A stretch of DNA of 64,000 nucleotides from NCBI RefSeq assembly GCF_032854445.1, contig NW_027018175.1, positions 1-64,000 on the forward strand, given 5' to 3'. Shown one piece after another: positions 34,238-45,782 of the stretch. The position numbers and the translations under genes were made by a program. The notes below the pieces were generated by a model. The model saw only the letters and a list, made by a program, of their open reading frames with translations. It was not told the origin of the DNA and searched no databases. Position 1 is the first letter of the stretch, and each line of letters starts with the position of its first letter. This stretch comes from Liolophura sinensis. Taxonomy: Eukaryota; Mollusca; Polyplacophora; Chitonida; Chitonidae.

Positions 34238-37200
34238 TTGATGTCAAGATCACGTGCCCAGCAACGGCTCTTACTCCATGGAAACCAAGGAAATTTGCAA
34301 TTTTTCAACAGCTGGAGATGCCTGGCCCAATTGCGCATCTTTTGGCACCTTATTGATGTGGGTCAGTGTTTAATTGTACTTTTTACAGCGGACTGTATCA
34401 AGTACCTTGTGTTTTTTTATATACAAATGGTGTGGTTTTTCTACATGTAGATAAAGACATTGAGTTTATCTTCGACTTAGAAGTAAGACAACTCCTGGGT
34501 GAGTTAAATGGGCTTGGCCCAAAGATTTGACGTCGTCTGGGCTACCGAAGGGCACATAACTTATAATGAAAAGTTGAATATAGTAATGACCAGTCGCGAT
34601 TGTACATAGTTAATGTAGCCGATTTCAATTCGCAAAAAGACCAGGCAAAAATCCAAAAGTAGAAAAACTGTTCCAATGCTGTTGGTAAGAGGCTAATCCG
34701 ACGTATTTTTTGACGAGAAATCGAATGGTGCAAACCGCGTTGCTCTCCGACCAATACGTTTGGCTGTAGCCACAAATGAATAATCATTGATGTCAAGATC
34801 ACGTGCCCAGCAACGGCTCTTACTCCATGGAAACCAAGGAAATTTGCAATTTTTCAACAGCTATAGATGTTTGGCCCAATTGCGCATCTTTTGGCACCTT
34901 ATTGATGTGGGTCAGTGTTCAATTGTACTTTTTACAGCGGACTGTATCAAGTACCTTGTGTTTTTTTTATATACAAATGGTGTGGTTTTTCTACATGTAG
35001 ATAAAGACATTGAGTTTGTCTTCGACTTAGAAGTAAGACATTTGCTGGGTGAGTTAAATGGGCTTGGCCCAAAGATTTGACGTCGTCTGTGCTACCGAAG
35101 GGCACATAACTTATAATGAAAAGTTGAATATAGTAATGACCAGTCGCGATTGTACATAGTTAATGTAGCCCATTTCAATTCGCAAAAAGACCAGGCAAAA
35201 ATCCAAAAGTGGAAAAACTGTTCCAATGCTGCTGGTAAGAAGCTAATCCGACGTATTTTTTGACGAGAAATCGAATGGTGCAAACCGCGTTGCTCTCCGA
35301 CCAATACTTTTGGCTGTAGCCACAAATGAATAATCATTGATGTCAAGATCACGTGCCCAGCAACGGCTCTTACTCCATGGAAACCAAGGAAATTTGCAAT
35401 TTTTCAACAGCTGGAGATGCCTGGCCCAATTGCGCATCTTTTGGCACCTTATTGATGTGGGTCAGTGTTCAATTGTACTTTTTTACAGCGGACTGTATCA
35501 AGTACCTTGTGTCTTTTTTATATACAAATGGTGTGGTTTTTCTACATGTAGATAAAGACATTGAGTTTGTCTTCGACTTAGAAGTAAGACATTTGCGGGG
35601 TGAGTTAAATGGGCTTGGCCCAAAGATTTGACGTCGTCTGGGCTACCGAAGGGCACATAACTTATAATGAAAAGTTGAATATAGTAATGACCAGTCGCGA
35701 TTGTACATAGTTAATGTAGCCCATTTCAATTCGCAAAAAGACCAGGCAAAAATCCAAAAGTGGAAAAACTGTTCCAATGCTGCTGGTAAGAGGCTAATCC
35801 GACGTATTTTTTGACGAGAAATCGAATGGTGCAAACCGCGTTGCTCTCCGACCAATACTTTTGGCTGTAGCCACAAATGAATAATCATTGATGTCAAGAT
35901 CACGTGCCCAGCAACGGCTCTTACTCCATGGAAACCAAGGAAATTTGCAATTTTTCAACAGCTGGAGATGCCTGGCCCAATTGCGCATCTTTTGGCACCT
36001 TATTGATGTGGGTCAGTGTTCAATTGTACTTTTTACAGCGGACTGTATCAAGTACCTTGTGTTTTTTTTATATACAAATGGTGTGGTTTTTCTACATGTA
36101 GATAAAGACATTGAGTTTGTCTTCGACTTAGAAGTAAGACATTTGCTGGGTGAGTTAAATGGGCTTGGCCCAAAGATTTGACGTCGTCTGGGCTACCGAA
36201 GGGCACATAGCTTATAATGAAAAGTTGAATATAGTAATGACCAGTCGCGATTGTACATAGTTAATGTAGCCGATTTCAATTAGCAAAAAGACCAGGCAAA
36301 AATCCAAAAGTGGAAAAACTGTTCCAATGCTGCTGGTAAGAGGCTAATCCGACGTATTTTTTGACGAGAAATCGAATGGTGCAAACCGCGTTGCTCTCCG
36401 ACCAATACTTTTGGCTGTAGCCACAAATGAATAATCATTGATGTCAAGATCACGTGCCCAGCAACGGCTCTTACTCCATGGAAACCAAGGAAATTTGCAA
36501 TTTTTCAACAGCTGGAGATGCCTGGCCCAATTACGCATCTTTTGGCACCTTATTGATGTGGGTCAGTGTTCAATTGTACTTTTTACAGCGGACTGTATCA
36601 AGTACCTTGTGTTTTTTTTATATACAAATGGTGTGGTTTTTCTACATGTAGATAAAGACATTGAGTTTGTCTTCGACTTAGAAGTAAGACATTTGCTGGG
36701 TGAGTTAAATGGGCTTGGCCCAAAGATTTGACGTCGTCTGGGCTACCGAAGGGCACATAACTTATAATGAAAAGTTGAATATAGTAATGACCAGTCGCGA
36801 TTGTACATACTTAATGTAGTCGATTTCAATTAGCAAAAAGACCAGGCAAAAATCCAAAATTGGAAAAACTGTTCCAATGCTGCTGATAAGAGGCTAATCC
36901 GACGTATTTTTGACGAGAAATCGAATGGTGCAAACCGTGTTGCTCTCCGACCAATACTTTTGGCTGTAGCCACAAATGAATAATCATTGATGTCAAGATC
37001 ACGTGCCCAGTAACGGCTCTTACTCCATGGAAACCAAGGAAATTTGCAATTTTTCAACAGCTGGAGATGCCTGGCCCAATTGCGCATCTTTTGGCACCTT
37101 ATTGATGTGGGTCAGTGTTCAATTGTACTTTTTACAGCGGACTGTATCAAGTACCTTGTGTTTTTTTTATATACAAATGGTGTGGTTTTTCTACATGTAG

Positions 37201-39733
37201 ATAAAGACATTGAGTTTGTCTTCGACTTAGAAGTAAGACAACTCCTGGTTGAGTTAAATGGGCTTGGCCCAAAGATTTGACGTCGTCTGGGCTACCGAAG
37301 GGCACATAACTTATAATGAAAAGTTGAATATAGTAATGACCAGTCGCGATTGTACATAGTTAATGTAGCCGATTTCAATTCGCAAAAAGCACAGGCAAAA
37401 ATCCAAAAGTGGAAAAACTGTTCCAATGCTGTTGGTAAGAGGCTAATCCGACGTATTTTTTGACGAGAAATCGAATGGTGCAAACCGCGTTGCTCTCCGA
37501 CCAATACTTTTGGCTGTAGCCACAAATGAATAATCATTGATGTCAAGATCACGTGCCCAGCAACGGCTCTTACTCCATGGAAACCAAGGAAATTTGCAAT
37601 TTTTCAACAGCTGGAGATGCCTGGCCCAATTACGCATCTTTTGGCACCTTATTGATGTGGGTCAGTGTTTAATTGTACTTTTTACAGCGGACTGTATCAA
37701 GTACCTTGTGTTTTTTTTATATACAAATGGTGTGGTTTTTCTACATGTAGATAAAGACATTGAGTTTGTCTTCGACTTAGAAGTAAGACATTTGCTGGGT
37801 GAGTTAAATGGGCTTGGCCCAAAGATTTGACGTCGTCTGGGCTACCGAAGGGCACATAACTTATAATGAAAAGTTGAATATAGTAATGACCAGTCGCGAT
37901 TGTACATAGTTAATGTAGTCGATTTCAATTAGCAAAAAGACCAGGCAAAAATCCAAAATTGGAAAAAATGTTCCAATGCTGTTGGTAAGAGGCTAATCCG
38001 ACGTGTTTTTTGACGAGAAATCGAATGGTGCAAACCGCGTTGCTCTCCGACCAATACTTTTGGCTGTAGCCACAAATGAATAATCATTGATGTCAAGATC
38101 ACGTGCCCAGCAACGGCTCTTACTCCATGGAAACCAAGGAAATTTGCAATTTTTCAACAGCTGGAGATGCCTGGCCCAATTGCGCATCTTTTGGCACCTT
38201 ATTGATGTGGGTCAGTGTTCAATTGTACTTTTTACAGCGGACTGTATCAAGTACCTTGTGTTTTTTTTATATACAAATGGTGTGGTTTTTCTACATGTAG
38301 ATAAAGACATTGAGTTTGTCTTCGACTTAGAAGTAAGACATTTGCTGGGTGAGTTAAATGGGCTTGGCCCAAAGATTTGACGTCGTCTGGGCTACCGAAG
38401 GGCACATAACTTATAATGAAAAGTTGAATATAGTAATGACCAGTCGCGATTGTACATAGTTAATGTAGCCGATTTCAATTAGCAAAAAGACCAGGCAAAA
38501 ATCCAAAAGTGGAAAAACTGTTCCAATGCTGCTGGTAAGAGGCTAATCCGACGTATTTTTGGACGAGAAATCGAATGGTGCAAACCGCGTTGCTCTCCGA
38601 CCAATACTTTTGGCTGTAGCCACAAATGAATAATCATTGATGTCAAGATCACGTGCCCAGCAACGGCTCTTACTCCATGGAAACCAAGGAAATTTGCAAT
38701 TTTTCAACAGCTGGAGATGCCTGGCCCAATTACGCATCTTTTGGCACCTTATTGATGTGGGTCAGTGTTCAATTGTACTTTTTACAGCGGACTGTATCAA
38801 GTACCTTGTGTTTTTTTTATATACAAATGGTGTGGTTTTTCTACATGTAGATAAAGACATTGAGTTTGTCTTCGACTTAGAAGTAAGACATTTGCTGGGT
38901 GAGTTAAATGGGCTTGGCCCAAAGATTTGACGTCGTCTGGGCTACCGAAGGGCACATAACTTATAATGAAAAGTTGAATATAGTAATGACCAGTCGCGAT
39001 TGTACATAGTTAATGTAGTCGATTTCAATTAGCAAAAAGACCAGGCAAAAATCAAAAATTGGAAAAACTGTTCCAATGCTGCTGATAAGAGGCTAATCCG
39101 ACGTATTTTTGACGAGAAATCGAATGGTGCAAACCGCGTTGCTCTCCGACCAATACTTTTGGCTGTAGCCACAAATGAATAATCATTGATGTCAAGATCA
39201 CGTGCCCAGCAACGGCTCTTACTCCATGGAAACCAAGGAAATTTGCAATTTTTCAACAGCTGGAGATGCCTGGCCCAATTACGCATCTTTTGGCACCTTA
39301 TTGATGTGGGTCAGTGTTCAATTGTACTTTTTACAGCGGACTGTATCAAGTACCTTGTGTTTTTTTATATACAAATGGTGTGGTTTTTCTACATGTAGAT
39401 AAAGACATTGAGTTTGTCTTCGACTTAGAAGTAAGACATTTGCTGGGTGAGTTAAATGGGCTTGGCCCAAAGATTTGACGTCGTCTGGGCTACCGAAGGG
39501 CACATAACTTATAATGAAAAGTTGAATATAGTAAGGACCAGTCGCGATTGTACATAGTTAATGTAGTCGATTTCAATTAGCAAAAAGACCAGGCAAAAAT
39601 CCAAAATTGGAAAAACTGTTCCAATGCTGCTGATAAGAGGCTAATCCGACGTATTTTTGACGAGAAATCGAATGGTGCAAACCGTGTTGCTCTCCGACCA
39701 ATACTTTTGGCTGTAGCCACAAATGAATAATCA
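34238..39733 (+). repeat. HOR unit 5, 10 monomers (5496 bp)
   Basis: The start monomer (34238), AGCTATAGATGTTT (34787) and extra-T monomer (35337, with private TTTGCGGGG) follow the standard order. From 36438 on, types with CCCAATTACGC and GTAGTCGAT replace the expected ones. These are 36438, 37537 (GTGTTTAATTG with eight T, as at 4004 and 5654), 38637 and 39186. Monomer 36987 keeps CTCCTGGTTG and GCACAGG. The second half therefore seems to come from another part of the array. Confidence 0.8.
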
Positions 39734-42700
39734 TTGATGTCAAGATCACGTGCCCAGCAACGGCTCTTACTCCATGGAAACCAAGGAAATTTGCAATTTT
39801 TCAACAGCTGGAGATGCCTGGCCCAATTGCGCATCTTTTGGCACCTTATTGATGTGGGTCAGTGTTTAATTGTACTTTTTACAGCGGACTGTATCAAGTA
39901 CCTTGTGTTTTTTTATATACAAATGGTGTGGTTTTTCTACATGTAGATAAAGACATTGAGTTTATCTTCGACTTAGAAGTAAGACAACTCCTGGGTGAGT
40001 TAAATGGGCTTGGCCCAAAGATTTGACGTCGTCTGGGCTACCGAAGGGCACATAACTTATAATGAAAAGTTGAATATAGTAATGACCAGTCGCGATTGTA
40101 CATAGTTAATGTAGCCGATTTCAATTCGCAAAAAGACCAGGCAAAAATCCAAAAGTAGAAAAACTGTTCCAATGCTGTTGGTAAGAGGCTAATCCGACGT
40201 ATTTTTTGACGAGAAATCGAATGGTGCAAACCCCGTTGCTCTCCGACCAATACGTTTGGCTGTAGCCACAAATGAATAATCATTGATGTCAAGATCACGT
40301 GCCCAGCAACGGCTCTTACTCCATGGAAACCAAGGAAATTTGCAATTTTTCAACAGCTATAGATGTCTGGCCCAATTGCGCATCTTTTGGCACCTTATTG
40401 ATGTGGGTCAGTGTTCAATTGTACTTTTTACAGCGGACTGTATCAAGTACCTTGTGTTTTTTTTATATACAAATGGTGTGGTTTTTCTACATGTAGATAA
40501 AGACATTGAGTTTGTCTTCGACTTAGAAGTAAGACATTTGCTGGGTGAGTTAAATGGGCTTGGCCCAAAGATTTGACGTCGTCTGTGCTACCGAAGGGCA
40601 CATAACTTATAATGAAAAGTTGAATATAGTAATGACCAGTCGCGATTGTACATAGTTAATGTAGCCCATTTCAATTCGCAAAAAGACCAGGCAAAAATCC
40701 AAAAGTGGAAAAACTGTTCCAGTGCTGCTGGTAAGAGGCTAATCCGACGTGTTTTTTGACGAGAAATCGAATGGTGCAAACCGCGTTGCTCTCCGACCAA
40801 TACTTTTGGCTGTAGCCACAAATGAATAATCATTGATGTCAAGATCACGTGCCCAGCAACGGCTCTTACTCCATGGAAACCAAGGAAATTTGCAATTTTT
40901 CAACAACTGGAGATGCCTGGCCCAATTACGCATCTTTTGGCACCTTATTGATGTGGGTCAGTGTTCAATTGTACTTTTTACAGCGGAGTGTATCAAGTAC
41001 CTTGTGTTTTTTTTATATACAAATGGTGTGGTTTTTCTACATGTAGATAAAGACATTGAGTTTGTCTTCGACTTAGAAGTAAGACATTTGCTGGGTGAGT
41101 TAAATGGGCTTGGCCCAAAGATTTGACGTCGTCTGGGCTACCGAAGGGCACATAACTTATAATGAAAAGTTGAATATAGTAATGACCAGTCGCGATTGTA
41201 CATAGTTAATGTAGCCGATTTCAATTAGCAAAAAGACCAGGCAAAAATCCAAAATTGGAAAAACTGTTCCAATGCTGCTGATAAGAGGCTAATCCGACGT
41301 ATTTTTTGACGAGAAATCGAATGGTGCAAACCGCGTTGCTCTCCGACCAATACTTTTGGCTGTAGCCACAAATGAATAATCATTGATGTCAAGATCACGT
41401 GCCCAGCAACGGCTCCTACTCCATGGAAACCAAGGAAATTTGCAATTTTTCAACAGCTGGAGATGCCTGGCCCAATTGCGCATCTTTTGGCACCTTATTG
41501 ATGTGGGTCAGTGTTCAATTGTACTTTTTACAGCGGACTGTATCAAGTACCTTGTGTTTTTTTTATATACAAATGGTGTGGTATTTCTACATGTAGATAA
41601 AGACATTGAGTTTGTCTTCGACTTAGAAGTAAGACATTTGCTGGGTGAGTTAAATGGGCTTGGCCCAAAGATTTGACGTCGTCTGTGCTACCGAAGGGCA
41701 CATAACTTATAATGAAAAGTTGAATATAGTAATGACCAGTCGCGATTGTACATAGTTAATGTAGCCCATTTCAATTCGCAAAAAGACCAGGCAAAAATCC
41801 AAAAGTGGAAAAACTGTTCCAGTGCTGCTGGTAAGAGGCTAATCCGACGTATTTTTTGACGAGAAATCGAATGGTGCAAACCGCGTTGCTCTCCGACCAA
41901 TACTTTTGGCTGTAGCCACAAATGAATAATCATTGATGTCAAGATCACGTGCCCAGCAACGGCTCTTACTCCATGGAAACCAAGGAAATTTGCAATTTTT
42001 CAACAGCTGGAGATGCCTGGCCCAATTACGCATCTTTTGGCACCTTATTGATGTGGGTCAGTGTTCAATTGTACTTTTTACAGCGGACTGTATCAAGTAC
42101 CTTGTGTTTTTTTTATATACAAATGGTGTGGTTTTTCTACATGTAGATAAAGACATTGAGTTTGTCTTCAACTTAGAAGTAAGACATTTGCTGGGTGAGT
42201 TAAATGGGCTTGGCCCAAAGATTTGACGTCGTCTGGGCTACCGAAGGGCACATAACTTATAATGAAAAGTTGAATATAGTAATGACCAGTCGCGATTGTA
42301 CATAGTTAATGTAGCCGATTTCAATTCGCAAAAAGACCAGGCAAAAATCCAAAAGTGGAAAAACTGTTCCAATGCTGCTGGTAAGAGGCTAATCCGACGT
42401 ATTTTTTGACGAGAAATCGAATGGTGCAAACCGCGTTGCTCTCCGACCAATACTTTTGGCTGTAGCCACAAATGAATAATCATTGATGTTAAGATCACGT
42501 GCCCAGCAACGGCTCTTACTCCATGGAAACCAAGGAAATTTGCAATTTTTCAACAGCTGGAGATGCCTGGCCCAATTACGCATCTTTTGGCACCTTATTG
42601 ATGTGGGTCAGTGTTCAATTGTACTTTTTACAGCGGACTGTATCAAGTACCTTGTGTTTTTTTTATATACAAATGGTGTGGTTTTTCTACATGTAGATAA

Positions 42701-45233
42701 AGACATTGAGTTTGTCTTCGACTTAGAAGTAAGACATTTGCTGGGTGAGTTAAATGGGCTTGGCCCAAAGATTTGACGTCGTCTGGGCTACCGAAGGGCA
42801 CATAACTTATAATGAAAAGTTGAATATAGTAATGACCAGTCGCGATTGTACATAGTTAATGTAGTCGATTTCAATTAGCAAAAAGACCAGGCAAAAATCC
42901 AAAATTGGAAAAACTGTTCCAATGCTGTTGGTAAGAGGCTAATCCGACGTGTTTTTTGACGAGAAATCGAATGGTGCAAACCGCGTTGCTCTCCGACCAA
43001 TACTTTTGGCTGTAGCCACAAATGAATAATCATTGATGTCAAGATCACGTGCCCAGCAACGGCTCTTACTCCATGGAAACCAAGGAAATTTGCAATTTTT
43101 CAACAGCTGGAGATGCCTGGCCCAATTGCGCATCTTTTGGCACCTTATTGATGTGGGTCAGTGTTCAATTGTACTTTTTACAGCGCACTGTATCAAGTAC
43201 CTTGTGTTTTTTTTATATACAAATGGTGTGGTTTTTCTACATGTAGATAAAGACATTGAGTTTGTCTTCGACTTAGAAGTAAGACATTTGCTGGGTGAGT
43301 TAAATGGGCTTGGCCCAAAGATTTGACGTCGTCTGGGCTACCGAAGGGCACATAACTTATAATGAAAAGTTGAATATAGTAATGACCAGTCGCGATTGTA
43401 CATAGTTAATGTAGCCGATTTCAATTAGCAAAAAAACCAGGCAAAAATCCAAAAGTGGAAAAACTGTTCCAATGCTGCTGGTAAGAGGCTAATCCGACGT
43501 ATTTTTTGACGAGAAATCGAATGGTGCAAACCGCGTTGCTCTCCGACCAATACTTTTGGCTGTAGCCACAAATGAATAATCATTGATGTCAAGATCACGT
43601 GCCCAGCAACGGCTCTTACTCCATGGAAACCAAGGAAATTTGCAATTTTTCAACAGCTGGAGATGCCTGGCCCAATTACGCATCTTTTGGCACCTTATTG
43701 ATGTGGGTCAGTGTTCAATTGTACTTTTTACAGCGGACTGTATCAAGTACCTTGTGTTTTTTTTATATACAAATGGTGTGGTTTTTCTACATGTAGATAA
43801 AGACATTGAGTTTGTCTTCGACTTAGAAGTAAGACATTTGCTGGGTGAGTTAAATGGGCTTGGCCCAAAGATTTGACGTCGTCTGGGCTACCGAAGGGCA
43901 CATAACTTATAATGAAAAGTTGAATATAGTAATGACCAGTCGCGATTGTACATAGTTAATGTAGCCGATTTCAATTCGCAAAAAGACCAGGCAAAAATCC
44001 AAAAGTAGAAAAACTGTTCCAATGCTGCTGGTAAGAGGCTAATCCGACGTATTTTTTGACGAGAAATCGAATGGTGCAAACCGCGTTGCTCTCCGACCAA
44101 TACTTTTGGCTGTAGCCACAAATGAATAATCATTGATGTCAAGATCACGTGCCCAGCAACGGCTCTTACTCCATGGAAACCAAGGAAATTTGCAATTTTT
44201 CAACAGCTGGAGATGCCTGGCCCAATTGCGCATCTTTTGGCACCTTATTGATGTGGGTCAGTGTTCAATTGTACTTTTTACAGCGGACTGTATCAAGTAC
44301 CTTGTGTTTTTTTTTATATACAAATGGTGTGGTTTTTCTACATGTAGATAAAGACATTGAGTTTGTCTTCGACTTAGAAGTAAGACATTTGCTGGGTGAG
44401 TTAAATGGGCTTGGCCCAAAGATTTGACGTCGTCTGGGCTACCGAAGGGCACATAACTTATAATGAAAAGTTGAATATAGTAATGACCAGTCGCGATTGA
44501 ACATAGTTAATGTAGCCGATTTCAATTAGAAAAAATACCAGGCAAAAATCCAAAAGTGGAAAAACTGTTCCAATGCTGCTGGTAAGATGTTAATCCGACG
44601 TATTTTTTGACGAGAAATCGAATGGTGCAAACCGCGTTGCTCTCCGACCAATACTTTTGGCTGTAGCCACAAATGAATAATCATTGATGTCAAGATCACG
44701 TGCCCAGCAACGGCTCTTACTCCATGGAAACCAAGGAAATTTGCAATTTTTCAACAGCTGGAGATGCCTGGCCCAATTGCGCATCTTTTGGCACCTTATT
44801 GATGTGGGTCAGTGTTCAATTGTACTTTTTACAGCGGACTGTATCAAGTACCTTGTGTTTTTTTTATTTACAAATGGTGTGGTTTTTCTACATGTAGATA
44901 AAGACATTGAGTTTGTCTTCGACTTAGAAGTAAGACATTTGCTGGGTGAGTTAAATGGGCTTGGCCCAAAGATTTGACGTCGTCTGGGCTACCGAAGGGC
45001 ACATAACTTATAATGAAAAGTTGAATATAGTAATGACCAGTCGCGATTGAACATAGTTAATGTAGCCGATTTCAATTAGAAAAAATACCAGGCAAAAATC
45101 CAAAAGTGGAAAAACTGTTCCAATGCTGCTGGTAAGATGTTAATCCGACGTATTTTTTGACGAGAAATCGAATGGTGCAAACCGCGTTGCTCTCCGACCA
45201 ATACTTTTGGCTGTAGCCACAAATGAATAATCA
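39734..45233 (+). repeat. HOR unit 6, 10 monomers (5500 bp), diverged
   Basis: The start monomer (39734) and AGCTATAGATGTCT monomer (40283) are as in unit 1. After these, 40283-41382 and 41383-42482 form a dimer repeat sharing CCAGTGCTGCTGG and GTCTGTGCT at the first monomer of each pair. Monomers 42483 and 43033 carry GTAGTCGAT or GCGCACTG. The last two monomers (44133, 44684) share private changes found nowhere else except at the start of the next unit. Confidence 0.8.
44133..45233 (+). repeat. Single-monomer tandem duplication with private markers
   Basis: Both monomers end with GATTGAACAT, AATTAGAAAAAATACC and TAAGATGTTAATCC, changes not seen elsewhere. Monomer 44684 also has TTTATTTAC, and the following start monomer at 45234 has it too. 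The second monomer is therefore a recent copy that includes the end of the first. Confidence 0.8.
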
Positions 45234-45782
45234 TTGATGTCAAGATCACGTGCCCAGCAACGGCTCTTACTCCATGGAAACCAAGGAAATTTGCAATTTT
45301 TCAACAGCTGGAGATGCCTGGCCCAATTGCGCATCTTTTGGCACCTTATTGATGTGGGTCATTTTTTAATTGTACTTTTTACAGCGGACTGTATCAAGTA
45401 CTTTGTGTTTTTTTATTTACAAATGGTGTGGTTTTTCTACATGTAGATAAAGACATTGAGTTTATCTTCGACTTAGAAGTAAGACAACTCCTGGGTGAGT
45501 TAAATGGGCTTGGCCCAAAGATTTGACGTCGTCTGTGCTACCGAAGGGCACATAACCTATAATGAAAAGTTGAATATAGTAATGACCAGTCGCGATTGTA
45601 CATAGTTAATGTAGCCGATTTCAATTCGCAAAAAGACCAGGCAAGAATCCAAAAGTAGAAAAACTGTTCCAATGCTGTTGTTAAGAGGCTAATCGGACGT
45701 ATTTTTTGACGAGAAATCGAATGGTGCAAACCGCGTTGCTCTCCAACCAATACTTTTGGCTGTAGCCACAAATGAATAATCA
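45234..45782 (+). repeat. Drifted copy of the HOR start monomer
   Basis: This monomer keeps the seven-T run, GTTTATCTTCGAC and ACAACTCCTGGG of the start monomers, but has GTCATTTTTTAATTG and TACTTTGTG. Its end (GCAAGAATCC, CTGTTGTTAAG, ATCGGACG, CTCCAACC) recurs at the end of the monomer at 50733, linking it to the second HOR domain. Confidence 0.8.
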
